The notes under the pieces are model-generated. The model searched no databases and was not told the origin of the DNA. It saw only the letters and a list, made by a program, of their open reading frames with translations. A stretch of 64,000 nucleotides of DNA from Paranoxybacillus vitaminiphilus (lineage in GTDB: Bacteria > Bacillota > Bacilli > Bacillales > Anoxybacillaceae), in the NCBI RefSeq assembly GCF_003259935.1, contig NZ_QLMH01000006.1:1-64000 (forward strand), in the 5' to 3' direction. Shown here piece by piece: positions 34,618 to 43,229 of this stretch. Positions within the stretch are counted from its first letter, which is position 1. Each line of letters begins with the position of its first letter. The position numbers were made by a program, and so were the translations under genes.

Positions 34618-35706
34618 ATGATTCGCAGCTTTTATCTGATTAAACCGAGGTTAACGAAATCCGACATTTTTTATAAAGTTTATGTTACGAGTACGTCTTT
34701 TTATTTTATTAAAATCGGCGGTCAATTTCACAACCGTTATGCATACGAAAGGAAAATTCTGGTACTATTTGAAATTTTATTTTGGTATTGGTTTAAGAAA
34801 ACAGAAAAGAAGCAAGCGGCTTTAGAAGCTGAATACGACAAAAAAGTAAATAATAACCAAATGGATGCTCTGTTGCAGAAAAAACATAACTTTTCTATCA
34901 ACAGTACGGAAATCAAGGACATAGCCATAAATAAAGAAGCAACTTTTCATACGGGCTATGAGGATAATGGAACCATTTTATTTACTTTAACCAATGGGAC
35001 GACGCATAAATTTATCATTCCTGAAACTGTCTCCCGTCCATCGATTAAGAAAAGCATTAAAGAAGCTCAACCGGAACTGCCTATCCAATATGATGAGGAA
35101 AATGAAGAAGAGGAACATAATGAATACACTCCCCAGCCGAAGGAAAGCACCTTGTCAGAACGAATTCGAAAATTAATATTTGGAGATTCTCTGCTTTCAG
35201 ATTTACTTGATATTAATGCCAAACTAAGTCTATTCGGTAAAATACTCAATATTTTTTGGTTCGTACTTTTAATAATATCACTGTTAACCTCTTACTCTTC
35301 GCTATATTTGGCTAGAAGCTTGCCGATTGTAATCCTTGCATTCATTAGTATTATCATTTTGTTTCGCAAAGAGTTTGGATTGCAGCGTTACTTTCGGCTT
35401 ACGATAACAGCCATTATGATGATGCTTTCTTATGAATGGATTGATTTACCTTCCTATCTAAAGCATGAATATAAAGTGGCGGAAGGGATCCCGAGTAAAT
35501 TCGAATTTCACTCACCTAGGAGAGGCCCGGACTATTGGGAAGTCGAGGTCGAAGATGTGAATTTCTATATAGAAGAAGATCTCAAAGAGGAATTTTCAGA
35601 TCGATGGTTTGTCATTCATTATCTGCCATACTCAAAGTTTATTCTTGATTATGAAATATTAACTCGCGAAGAAACGCGAAAAAAGTTACAAATGCTTAAT
35701 GACTAA
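34618..35706 (+). CDS. Uncharacterised membrane protein with C-terminal helices
   Basis: 362 aa. The first third is soluble with a YLIKPRLTKSDIFYK region; residues about 140-185 are acidic and proline-containing (EENEEEEHNEYTPQPKE); three hydrophobic helices lie at about 205-285; the last 75 residues are soluble again (FEFHSPRRGPDYWEVEVEDV). Not recognised. ATG 34618 with AGGTGTAGG upstream. It is bounded on both sides by spoVR remnants, so it may have been acquired. Confidence 0.55.
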   Translation: MIRSFYLIKPRLTKSDIFYKVYVTSTSFYFIKIGGQFHNRYAYERKILVLFEILFWYWFKKTEKKQAALEAEYDKKVNNNQMDALLQKKHNFSINSTEIKDIAINKEATFHTGYEDNGTILFTLTNGTTHKFIIPETVSRPSIKKSIKEAQPELPIQYDEENEEEEHNEYTPQPKESTLSERIRKLIFGDSLLSDLLDINAKLSLFGKILNIFWFVLLIISLLTSYSSLYLARSLPIVILAFISIIILFRKEFGLQRYFRLTITAIMMMLSYEWIDLPSYLKHEYKVAEGIPSKFEFHSPRRGPDYWEVEVEDVNFYIEEDLKEEFSDRWFVIHYLPYSKFILDYEILTREETRKKLQMLND

Positions 35707-35817
35707 AGGACTTCTGTTTTATTTCACTCCCCTGGAAGAACGGAATTGCTTCCATAATCTGTGATGACGCGAAATGTGGCATAAGTGGCTAACGATTTAC
35801 GATAGTTCAATAAGAAT

Positions 35818-35985
35818 AAATATTTAGAAAAAGTGCTTCTTATCTATCAGTTGTCGGAACGCTCAGTGCATATGGAAACGATCGTGGAAAATAAGTTGTT
35901 GTTATCTACGTATGTTGGGAAAATGGTGTAACGGAAGTTTATGGAGAAAGCTGCTGAAAGAGAATTCAGCAGCTTTTATTTTTTA
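35818..35985 (+). pseudogene. spoVR 3'-end remnant 3 with terminator
   Basis: Open segment KYLEKVLLIYQLSERSVHME, TIVENKLLLSTYVGKMV, stop, against Spo[22 protein letters not shown] and so on. The ACGGAAGTTTAT before the AGCTGCTGAA hairpin (35947 onwards) also matches. It is the best preserved of the three remnants. The hairpin still carries TTTTATTTTTTAT. Confidence 0.85.
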
Positions 35986-36044
35986 TCTCGTCACTTTCTC
36001 TACAGTTGTTCCTATCAATGGCGCAAAGGGGGAGAGATGTGTCA

Positions 36045-36986
36045 TCAAAGAGAGATAGCGTTTTCATCAGCAATACGGTAATTATTTTTTCCGCTTCTTT
36101 TTGCCTGGTACATTGCGATATCTGCCTTTTTAACTAGCATTTTTATTTCATTGCCATCAAGGGGATAAGAAGATATGCCGATACTTGTAGTGACAGATAC
36201 GGAGTTGTTTCCAATAACAATAGGGGCTTGCAGTGTTTCAATCACTCTTTCGGCAATCTTGACGGCTTGTTCGTGGGAGATTCCTGGCAGCAAAATGATA
36301 AACTCATCTCCGGCGATGCGGGCTACTATATCATTGGCACGAACACATTTCTTCAGCCGTTGGGAAACCGTTTTAAGCAATAAATCCCCGGCTTCGTGTC
36401 CTAAAGTATCATTGACTTCTTTAAATCCATCTAAATCAAGAAACATAATGGAAAAGACAGTGTTCGCTTCTTTAGAATAATGTAAAATTTCGTCCGCATA
36501 CTTGTTAAAAAGCCGTCTATTCGGCAAATGGGTTAACGGATCGTAAAATGCCAAATCATAAAGCTCTTTCCGCTTTTCATTTAATTCGGCGAGGGCAAGT
36601 TCAAGAGCTGTTTGTTTCTGCCGAAGTTTTTCTGCCAATAATCCAATCCCAAAGCCTAAAACAACGTTCGTAAAAGCGATTTGCCACGTTAAAGGAACGG
36701 TCCAAAACGAAAAATCGTCCCCAATATTATCGATCAGCTGGCTCAAAAAAAGAACTGTAATCGATAATAACACAGAAACACTTCCGCCCTTTTTGCCGAA
36801 AAAATAGGCAAAGATAAGAGTAGGAAGCAGACTAATAAACCAAATCGTCTCGGTGTAAATTTCCGTTATCAAATCATTAGGCGTATTAACTTCAACAAAA
36901 AAAGGAATAAAATAACTAAGGAAAATGACAACCCATAATTTTTTAGGGATATGATATAAATGATGAAAAAATTTATTTTTCGGCAT
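36045..36986 (-). CDS. Membrane diguanylate cyclase (GGDEF)
   Basis: 313 aa. N-terminal hydrophobic region with about four helices (residues 15-120), a short coiled coil (about 120-145) and a GGDEF domain (about 150-305). DPLTHLPNRRLF is the domain start. The active site reads AGDEF, a variant compatible with activity, and the allosteric I-site RAND sits exactly five residues upstream. It should make cyclic di-GMP under product inhibition. Good GGAGGG before the ATG. A PilZ receptor gene lies at 43.8 kb. Confidence 0.88.
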   Translation of the reverse strand: MPKNKFFHHLYHIPKKLWVVIFLSYFIPFFVEVNTPNDLITEIYTETIWFISLLPTLIFAYFFGKKGGSVSVLLSITVLFLSQLIDNIGDDFSFWTVPLTWQIAFTNVVLGFGIGLLAEKLRQKQTALELALAELNEKRKELYDLAFYDPLTHLPNRRLFNKYADEILHYSKEANTVFSIMFLDLDGFKEVNDTLGHEAGDLLLKTVSQRLKKCVRANDIVARIAGDEFIILLPGISHEQAVKIAERVIETLQAPIVIGNNSVSVTTSIGISSYPLDGNEIKMLVKKADIAMYQAKRSGKNNYRIADENAISL

Positions 36987-37632
36987 CTTTCCCTCCGCTT
37001 TATAAATTCTTTAATAAATAAATATAGAGAATAATTGACGTTTTTCATGTAGGTATTTTGGATTATTTGTCATGCGTGGATGATAAGACAAATGATAAAC
37101 CGTTGATTAGAATTATATCAGAAAAGAAACATATCTACTAATCAAATCGTTATACATACTTTGATTTTCTTTATAAGATATTGTTAACATCAGTAATCTG
37201 TCTGAATTAGAGAATAACATCTATTTTGATAAAGATAAGTACTTAGTCATATACTTTATTAGGAAGATAATAACCGATATCAATGATTTGCTGAGTATAA
37301 AAATGGTCACTCTAAAATATTCTAAAAAGAGACGAGAAGGCTCCCGGGATGTATCTAAATGAAAGTAGGAGATGCTCGCTTTTTTAGCAGCAAAAAACGA
37401 ACGTATGTGCTATAATTAGGTTATCCTGCCCGGATTTCTTTTTAAAAATCGAAGAGGAAAAACTCTTTCACGTAAAATCTTCCACTATCTGCGTCCACCA
37501 CTGACTGAAAAACGAAACATTTTAGCTATTGCTTTTATTTCTTCCGTTGGCTCAGCTATCGGAAAATCATGAAACTATGATACCAATTCATATAGAAAGA
37601 GCAACAGAAAAATTAGATAGGAGAGATTTTTG
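36987..37632. other. Intergenic region without a supported gene
   Basis: AT-rich. A plus-strand open frame of about 50 codons ending at 37573 (ILAIAFISSVGSAIGKS at its end) has no start codon or ribosome site and may be a remnant of a membrane protein. A hairpin with CTCGCTTTTTT-like tail lies near 37335-37385. I see nothing else. Confidence 0.4.
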
Positions 37633-37995
37633 ATGATTAAACGAATTGCAACTGTCGCTGTTTATGTAGAAGATCAGCAAAAGGCAAAAGAGTTTTGGAC
37701 GGAAAAGGCAGGATTTGAAGTTATCGCTGAGCATCCAATAGGTCCGAATGTCTTTTGGTTAGAAGTAGCTCCAAAAGGTGCGCAGACAGCATTAGTCATT
37801 TATCCAAAAGCGATGATGAAAGATTGGAATGAGAGAAAGCCGTCTATTGTGTTTGAATGCGACGATGTTTTAGCAGCATACGAAACGATGAAAGCGAAAG
37901 GTGTCGAATTTTTAGGAGAACCGCAAAAAATGCAATGGGGTACATTTGTGCAATTTAAAGATATTGACGGAAATGAATTTGTGTTAAAAGGATAA
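37633..37995 (+). CDS. VOC/glyoxalase-fold protein
   Basis: 120 aa, one vicinal-oxygen-chelate unit: KRIATVAVYVEDQQKAKEFW start, FWLEVAPKGAQTALVIYPKA middle, IVFECDDVLAAYETMKAKGV and KDIDGNEFVLKG end with the metal-binding Glu. Start 37633 after AGGAGAG. Function could be glyoxalase, dioxygenase or antibiotic binding; not decidable. Confidence 0.82.
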   Translation: MIKRIATVAVYVEDQQKAKEFWTEKAGFEVIAEHPIGPNVFWLEVAPKGAQTALVIYPKAMMKDWNERKPSIVFECDDVLAAYETMKAKGVEFLGEPQKMQWGTFVQFKDIDGNEFVLKG

Positions 37996-38032
37996 GAACT
38001 AATTTTCAAATTTGTTCAAGTACAGCCATTAA

Positions 38033-38080
38033 CAACAATGACCTGCTTCAATGAATGAGGCAAGGTCATTGTTGCTTTTT
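38033..38080. terminator. Terminator between VOC gene and gpx
   Basis: CAACAATGACCT and AGGTCATTGTTG pair exactly, followed by CTTTTTG. It lies between convergent genes. Confidence 0.8.
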
Positions 38081-38091
38081 GTAAAGTACTC

Positions 38092-38658
38092 TTAATGATT
38101 TTGCATCTGTGAAGCGAGCAGCTCTGCAATGTCCTTTTCAAAATCTACAGGTTCTTCATTTGGTTCATATCGGCGAATCACGTTTCCGTTTTGGTCAATA
38201 AGGAATTTTGTAAAATTCCATTTGATTTCATCTCCAACTAACCATTCAGGGGCTTTGTCCAAAATCATCAGTTTTAGAATTTTTGCAGTTGGATTTGTTT
38301 CGTCAAAACCTCTAAAAGGCGCATTTTTCTTTAAATATTGGAATAATGGATGGGCATTATCGCCGTTGACTTCAACTTTTGCAAAAATCGGAAATGTCAC
38401 ACCGTAATTGAGCTGGCAAAAGGCAACGGCATCTTCATTGCTTCCAGGTTCTTGTTCGCCAAACTGGTTGCATGGGAAACCGAGAATTTCAAAATGATGA
38501 TCACGATATTTTTCATACAGCTTTTGTAAGTCTTGAAATTGCGGAGTAAAGTGGCACTTGCTGGCGGTATTGACAATCAAAAGTACTTTTCCTTTGTAAT
38601 CAGATAATGAGATGGTTTGACCGTTAGCCTTTTTTACTTCAAAATGATAGATGGACAT
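38092..38658 (-). CDS. Glutathione peroxidase-family thiol peroxidase
   Basis: 188 aa. Catalytic Cys in NTASKCHFTPQFQDLQKLYE (Cys in place of Sec), second motif FPCNQFGEQEPGSNEDA, and WNFTKFLIDQNGNVIRRYEP. It is longer than BsaA of B. subtilis (about 160 aa) by an insert around residues 120-150 (ILDKAPEWLVGDE), found in many family members. It probably reduces peroxides with thioredoxin because bacilli lack glutathione. It is adjacent to an Rrf2-regulated quinone module. Confidence 0.88.
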   Translation of the reverse strand: MSIYHFEVKKANGQTISLSDYKGKVLLIVNTASKCHFTPQFQDLQKLYEKYRDHHFEILGFPCNQFGEQEPGSNEDAVAFCQLNYGVTFPIFAKVEVNGDNAHPLFQYLKKNAPFRGFDETNPTAKILKLMILDKAPEWLVGDEIKWNFTKFLIDQNGNVIRRYEPNEEPVDFEKDIAELLASQMQNH

Positions 38659-38791
38659 ATACTCATCCCCTTTATTTATATTTTCTACTAATTTATATTA
38701 ATTATTATTTAATATGATTGAATTGTAAAATGATTTGCTTTAAAGTTTTCTTAAATTTTAATGAAGAATAAGAAAACGGGAGCGACTATAC

Positions 38792-38827
38792 TTGACTTTT
38801 GTTTTTGTTGTAACTATAATAGTTACA
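38792..38827 (+). promoter_or_regulatory. rrf2-gene promoter with palindromic operator
   Basis: TTGACT (38792-38797), 17-bp spacer, TATAAT (38815-38820). TGTAACTAT-A-ATAGTTACA (38809-38827) is a perfect palindrome covering the -10. It has the TGTAAC-N7-GTTACA form found again at 39305. Autoregulation by the Rrf2 protein is inferred. Confidence 0.7.
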
Positions 38828-38840
38828 CGGAGGTTAATAT

Positions 38841-39281
38841 ATGAAGATCAGTAGCCGTTTCACAGTAGCCGTACACATTTTATCTTTGTTAGCATTTGAA
38901 CCCAATGCACATTGCACTTCAGAATGGATTGCAGGGAGTGTTAACACAAACCCGGTAGTCGTTCGCAGAATTATCGGGAAATTAAAAAAAGCTGGTTTAG
39001 TCGATGTGCGTCCCGGAGCAGGAGGGGCCTATCTTTTGAAAGAGACAAAGGACATTACATTGCTTGATATATATCGGGCAGTGGAAGTAGTGGAAGAAGG
39101 GGAACTGTTCCAATTTCATGAGCAGCCTAACCCAAATTGTCCGGTAGGGGCGAATATTCAAGCTGTTCTTGAAATTATTTTGCTCCGCGCACAAGCGGCA
39201 ATGGAAAAAATATTAGAAGAAATCAGTCTAGAAGAATTAGTCCATCATTTAGCGAAACAGATTAAACAAGGAAAACAGTAA
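38841..39281 (+). CDS. Rrf2-family transcriptional regulator (YwnA-like)
   Basis: 146 aa. MKISSRFTVAVHILSLLAFE is the canonical Rrf2 N-terminal helix; the winged HTH is TSEWIAGSVNTNPVVVRRII plus GKLKKAGLVDVRPGAGGAYL. Only one Cys (PNCPVG) is found near the effector position plus one near the N-terminus (HCTS), so it lacks the three-Cys cluster of IscR and is unlikely to bind a Fe-S cluster. Thiol sensing is possible. It precedes catE and catD. Confidence 0.85.
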   Translation: MKISSRFTVAVHILSLLAFEPNAHCTSEWIAGSVNTNPVVVRRIIGKLKKAGLVDVRPGAGGAYLLKETKDITLLDIYRAVEVVEEGELFQFHEQPNPNCPVGANIQAVLEIILLRAQAAMEKILEEISLEELVHHLAKQIKQGKQ

Positions 39282-39303
39282 CTTAATTTTTTTTTAATAT
39301 TGT

Positions 39304-39324
39304 TGTAACAAATTTAGTTACAAC
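39304..39324 (+). promoter_or_regulatory. Second TGTAAC-N7-GTTACA operator
   Basis: TTGTAAC-AAATTTA-GTTACAA is a perfect inverted repeat with the same half-sites and spacing as the site before the rrf2-type gene. It is placed to control catE and catD. Confidence 0.65.
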
Positions 39325-39474
39325 TAAGTACTACTGAAGGAAACCTCCATTTTTTGAAATAATAAATAATATAGAAAGGGATTAGTGGTTATTAAGTAGA
39401 AAATCTGCGCTTTAGCCGCATGATGTTTACGATGGTGTATTAAAATCAAATTTGATAAAAAGGTGGGAGTAGCA

Positions 39475-40332
39475 ATGAGTAAAACCATTCATCCGGATGC
39501 CGCGATTGGACACGTTCATTTAATCGTGTCTAATCTTGAGCGTTCTACTCAATTTTATCGCGAAATAATTGGGTTTCAAATCTTAGCGACAGAAGAAAAC
39601 ACCGTCACGCTTACCGCTGATGGAGCGACACCTTTATTAGTGCTTGAGGAGAGAAAGGATGCGGTAGGAAAACCAAGAGGAACAACAGGATTATATCATT
39701 TTGCCATTTTAGTTCCGGACCGTGCAAGCCTGGCGCGTTCTCTTCTTCATTTGCTGCAAAAAGGCTATCCACTGCAAGGGGCATCTGACCATCAATTTAG
39801 TGAAGCAGTTTATCTTGCTGATCCGGACGGTAACGGAATTGAAATTTATGCCGACAGACCAAAAGAAATGTGGGAGAAAACAGAGAACGGTGAGTACAAA
39901 GGAGTTACCGAGCCGCTGGATGTAAACGGATTGCTTGCTGAAGCAAGTGATACTCCTTGGACAGGTCTTCCAAGTGGAACGCGAATCGGTCATATTCACT
40001 TGCATGTTGCTCATATTCATGAAGCAGAAACATTTTATAAGGATGGCTTAGGGTTTGAAATAATGATTAGAATGGGAAATCACGCGTTGTTCGTTTCGGC
40101 AGGCGGTTATCATCACCATATCGGACTGAATACATGGGCTGGAGTCGGTGCACCGCAGCCACCGGAGAATGCAGTCGGATTGCATTTATTTTCCATTATA
40201 TTACCGAATGAGGATGAACTGAAAAAGATGGTTGAACAGCTAAAAAACATCGGAGTAACAGCTGAGTTTGCAGAGAAAACGGTACTTGTTAAAGATCCAT
40301 CAGGTAATCAAATTCAACTGAAAGTGAAATAA
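39475..40332 (+). CDS. catE: Catechol-2,3-dioxygenase CatE
   Basis: 285 aa, same length as B. subtilis CatE. Two VOC modules: residues 8-130 (HVHLIVSNLERSTQFYREII; FAILVPDRASLARSLLHLLQ; DPDGNGIEIYADRP) and 165-285 (GHIHLHVAHIHEAETFYKDG; HHHIGLNTWAG; DPSGNQIQLKVK). The metal ligands of extradiol dioxygenases are present. Start at ATG 39475 (AGGTGGGAG upstream) rather than GTG 39463. It cleaves catecholic compounds; with DoxX-type CatD it detoxifies quinone precursors. Confidence 0.87.
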   Translation: MSKTIHPDAAIGHVHLIVSNLERSTQFYREIIGFQILATEENTVTLTADGATPLLVLEERKDAVGKPRGTTGLYHFAILVPDRASLARSLLHLLQKGYPLQGASDHQFSEAVYLADPDGNGIEIYADRPKEMWEKTENGEYKGVTEPLDVNGLLAEASDTPWTGLPSGTRIGHIHLHVAHIHEAETFYKDGLGFEIMIRMGNHALFVSAGGYHHHIGLNTWAGVGAPQPPENAVGLHLFSIILPNEDELKKMVEQLKNIGVTAEFAEKTVLVKDPSGNQIQLKVK

Positions 40333-40356
40333 CATCATTTATTTTTTTAAATAATT

Positions 40357-40372
40357 ATCTTTATTTAGAGAT
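40357..40372 (+). promoter_or_regulatory. MhqR-like palindrome before catD
   Basis: ATCTTTATTTAGAGAT resembles the two palindromes at 10242 and 10285 (ATCT at one end, AGAT at the other, 16 bp). It lies 53 nt before the catD GTG. Confidence 0.45.
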
Positions 40373-40409
40373 TTATTAAATAAAAATAATTTTAAGGAGG
40401 TTGTTTTTA

Positions 40410-40835
40410 GTGGTAAATAAACAAGATTTTGGAGGGCTCATTTTACGAATAACGTTAGGGATTATCTTTTTTGTGCATGGCATTGTAAAGTTTCAAAGCG
40501 GTATTGACAATATCGCAGGGTGGTTCAGCAGCATCGGGTTACCGGGGGTTATGGCATACGGAGTAGCTTTGCTTGAAGTCGTTGGCGGAATTGCTTTGAT
40601 CATCGGACTAGGAACAAAACTCTTTTCTGTATTGTTTGCTTTGTTAATGGTCGGCGCGATTGTGAAAGTCAAGCTTGCCGCAGGATTTTTAGGCAATGGA
40701 CAAATGGCAGGCTGGGAGTTCGACCTTGCGCTACTAGCGATGTCCATTTATCTTGCGCTGAGCGAACAACAGCCGCTTTCTGTGGACCGATGGATAAAAG
40801 CTAGAGCAGTCATTGATACAAATAAAAGCGCTTAA
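40410..40835 (+). CDS. catD: DoxX-family membrane protein CatD
   Basis: 141 aa with four membrane helices. Family signature ILRITLGIIFFVHGIVKFQS at the start and GLPGVMAYGVALLEVVGGIA in the middle. The start is GTG 40410, 9 nt after AAGGAGG. In B. subtilis catD is cotranscribed with catE; here they are adjacent with a 77-nt gap. Proposed oxidoreductase partner in quinone and thiol stress. Confidence 0.85.
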   Translation: MVNKQDFGGLILRITLGIIFFVHGIVKFQSGIDNIAGWFSSIGLPGVMAYGVALLEVVGGIALIIGLGTKLFSVLFALLMVGAIVKVKLAAGFLGNGQMAGWEFDLALLAMSIYLALSEQQPLSVDRWIKARAVIDTNKSA

Positions 40836-40842
40836 TGGATAC

Positions 40843-40882
40843 AAAAAAACACGTTAGATCCAGGGGATTTAACGTGTTTTTA
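40843..40882. terminator. Bidirectional terminator
   Basis: AAAACACGTTA and TAACGTGTTTT pair with T-runs on both strands, between the convergent catD and DUF6141 genes. It overlaps the 3' end of the latter. Confidence 0.85.
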
Positions 40883-41357
40883 TTATTTTCATATGGCGCA
40901 CAAGTTCTTCTGGCTTTTTGGAGCCAATAAGCAATTGTTTTCCGTTTTTGAGTTCAATGAGAACTCCCTTATTTCCCTTCATATTGTAAACCCATCCTTT
41001 TTTCGGATTCCAGCGGATGCCCCATCCTCCGTAGGATAGAGGATTGTATGTGCACGCTTCCGCCTGTTTTATGTCTTTATAAGGGAGAAAGCGGGAAACG
41101 AAAGGAGAAAAACGGACGTAGATACCATCTTCCCGAATTTCTGTAGTCAATTTTATCGACAGGAAGAAGGTTGGAAACAAAATTCCAAATACGACTAACA
41201 GAACCCACATTTCTGTATCACTGGCAGGATTCGCTCCAAAAGGGATATCGAATACGATTTGTTGAATTAATCCGTACCAAATCAATCCCGTAACGAGAAT
41301 AACAGGCACAATAAAATACCATGGTGCCTTTTGTACTTCACGAATGTATACTTTCAT
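40869..41357 (-). CDS. DUF6141-like membrane protein
   Basis: 162 aa. Two helices near the N-terminus (about 15-35 and 48-70), then a soluble PH-like part with LTTEIREDGIYVRFSPFVSR, YNPLSYGGWGIRWNPKKGWV and NGKQLLIGSKKPEELVRHM. I recall it as DUF6141, unverified. ATG 41357 is chosen because GGGAGAG is 6 nt upstream; an ATG at 41363 abuts it. Function unknown. Confidence 0.65.
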   Translation of the reverse strand: MKVYIREVQKAPWYFIVPVILVTGLIWYGLIQQIVFDIPFGANPASDTEMWVLLVVFGILFPTFFLSIKLTTEIREDGIYVRFSPFVSRFLPYKDIKQAEACTYNPLSYGGWGIRWNPKKGWVYNMKGNKGVLIELKNGKQLLIGSKKPEELVRHMKIIKTR

Positions 41358-41363
41358 AAACAT

Positions 41364-41659
41364 CTCTCCCTTTTATTATTATATACGAATTTGGGAGTTT
41401 TTAGGTTTCTGATGTTTCGGCTCAAATTTGTCAGTTACAGAGAACATTTACTCAATAAACCACTTTCGTCTATATAAGTTCAGATTGAAAAAACGATACA
41501 AATAAGAGGATTAGGTTCGGACAAAAGAGAAGTTGAGACGTTTTATATACGTCGGAAAATCAATCTGCATTTATATACAATTCCGTTTAGAGGAGGAGAC
41601 TTCTCGGAAAAAATGTTAAGCCATATTAACAAACGAATATTTATAAGTTTAATATTTTA
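41364..41659. other. Spacer with inverted palindromic remnant
   Basis: Between DUF6141 and flavodoxin genes. 41583-41624 read on the minus strand gives AACATTTTTTCCGAGAAG and TCTCCTCCTCTAAACGGAA, a partial copy of the IS200/IS605-like end at 53998. No gene seen. Confidence 0.6.
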
Positions 41660-41710
41660 ATTGACAATGATAATCTTTATCAAATAAAAATTTAATTGAT
41701 AATGATTATC
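41660..41710 (+). promoter_or_regulatory. Two Fur boxes and promoter
   Basis: TGATAATCTTTATCA (41667-41681) and TGATAATGATTATCG (41696-41710) each match 14 of 15 positions of the 7-1-7 Fur consensus. TTGACA (41660-41665) is a likely -35. Iron-dependent repression of the flavodoxin gene is expected. Confidence 0.85.
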
Positions 41711-41732
41711 GTTTTTGAAAGGAGGAACCGGG

Positions 41733-42191
41733 ATGGCCAAATTAATGATGGTTTATACGAGTATGACTGGAAATACGGAAGAAATTGCAAACGCGATTGC
41801 CGAAGGAATTCAAGAAGAGGGAATCGATTTAGAAGTAAAGGAAGTTTTAGATGCTGATGCTAAAGAATTAGAAGAATATGATGGTATCCTTCTAGGTGCA
41901 TATACATGGGGAGATGGAGAGCTGCCAGACGATTTCCTTGATTTTTATGATGATATGGATGAGTTGGATTTATCCGGAAAAAAAGCAGCTGTATTTGGTT
42001 CGTGCGACTCAAACTATGAGAAATATGGAGCAGCTGTTGATATTCTTATAGACAAACTAAAAGAGCTCGGTGCTGATGTTATTTTAGAGGGGCTGAAAAT
42101 TGAATTAGCGCCAACAAATGAAGAAAGGGAAAAATGTAAAAATTTTGGGAAGCAATTTGTCCAAGGGGTGCTCGAGACAAAGAAATGTTAA
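41733..42191 (+). CDS. Flavodoxin (YkuN/YkuP-like)
   Basis: 152 aa short-chain flavodoxin. FMN phosphate loop MVYTSMTGNTEEIANAI; second loop GAYTWGDGELPDDFLDFYDD; third GSCDSNYEKYGAAVD. GGAGG before ATG 41733. The double Fur site indicates induction when iron is scarce, replacing ferredoxin, as for ykuN in B. subtilis. It is followed by a damaged gene in the ykuO position. Confidence 0.9.
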   Translation: MAKLMMVYTSMTGNTEEIANAIAEGIQEEGIDLEVKEVLDADAKELEEYDGILLGAYTWGDGELPDDFLDFYDDMDELDLSGKKAAVFGSCDSNYEKYGAAVDILIDKLKELGADVILEGLKIELAPTNEEREKCKNFGKQFVQGVLETKKC

Positions 42192-42208
42192 TGGATGGGG
42201 ACAAGATA

Positions 42209-42984
42209 TGTCTATGAAAGGGAGCTATATTTCCATTAAGACACTTACGGATGAGCATTTAGAAAAGTTTATGAATTGTTCATTTTTTATTATCAGGATG
42301 TATTAAAGACAATAAAACGGCAATACGATTGGGTTCAAATTACTCAGTATGTTGTAAGTCAAATAGTTAAGCAATTTTTTGCCGCACATCCTAAAGTGCG
42401 CTCTCCTCGTACATTGTTGCATCTGATTGAGCGAAAATGGAGGAAGGTAGGGATTCATTTTTTTGAATCTAAATGGCATTATGTATGAAGTGACGGCTAA
42501 AATGACTGATCACCTACTTAAAATGCTAATGGATAACAAAGATCTTCAACATCCTTTGTTTTTATATGAAAAGTTCCATGTATTCAATGAACAAATAGGC
42601 ATTCATTTATCTATGGTATTAGACGTCGGTGAGTGGACCAATCAATCGTACATTTTACGGAAATTTTTCGTGTCTGACCAAATGGAGGCAGTTGAGGCTT
42701 TAAAACATATGTCCATCGTTGTGTCGCGGACGGCATTTCAAAAGCTTCCCGAAAAAATAGAGTTTTATTGTGTATTATCTGGAAAGGTATATGAGTATTT
42801 TCCTACAGAAAACGATTATAAAGATTCTGTAAATTATTTGTTATTAGTAAAAGAAGCGATGAAAGAGCCGAGTAATTATGTAAAAAGCTCGGCGGACAGG
42901 AGATGTGCGAGCTGTCCCCTTTTCTGTGTGGATTGCCCAAATGTTGGTGAACGGGAATTTACTGTTTATAGAAAATTAAACTAA
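42209..42984 (+). pseudogene. Frameshifted gene after flavodoxin, Cys-rich C-terminus
   Basis: Three frames in succession give MSMKGSYISIKTLTDEHLEK, then ELFIFYYQDVLKTIKRQYDW through FFAAHPKVRSPRTLLHLIER, then a 173-codon open frame (42463-42984) with LEALKHMSIVV-like helices and CASCPLFCVDCP near the end. Total about 258 codons. Two frameshifts (near 42290 and 42460) disrupt it. The Cys pattern could bind a metal or Fe-S cluster. It occupies the position of ykuO in the B. subtilis ykuNOP operon, but I cannot confirm homology. Confidence 0.6.
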
Positions 42985-43059
42985 GGGATTCATAATAGCA
43001 GGACCGTCTTGAGGAGTTATTTCGACAGTCTTTTTTATCCTGTTCTAATTGTCCGTAAG

Positions 43060-43138
43060 GCTCCTGCTTCTACAGGTGGGAGTTTTACGGATGCTAGAAG
43101 TGCGATAAGTTCAACTAACATCAGTGGGGGATGAAGTT
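43060..43138. mobile_element. Possible IS200/IS605-type element remnant
   Basis: GGCTCCTGCTTCTACAGGTG, then GGAGTTTTACGGATGCTAGA, and ACATCAGTGGGGGATGAAG resemble terminal sequences of IS200/IS605-type (tnpB-bearing) elements common in thermophilic bacilli. No transposase is left. Confidence 0.45.
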
Positions 43139-43229
43139 ATACTTTATTGCTAAGTACAATATGGATGTAATGGACAATGTGGGTTTTACAACTAGCATCA
43201 TTTTTAGAGAAGGCGATTGATTAGGAAAG

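Noticed and set aside
37420-37573. Possible TauE-like fragment ending ILAIAFISSVGSAIGKS
   Set aside because: Similarity limited to about 15 residues and no start codon; not enough to call a pseudogene.
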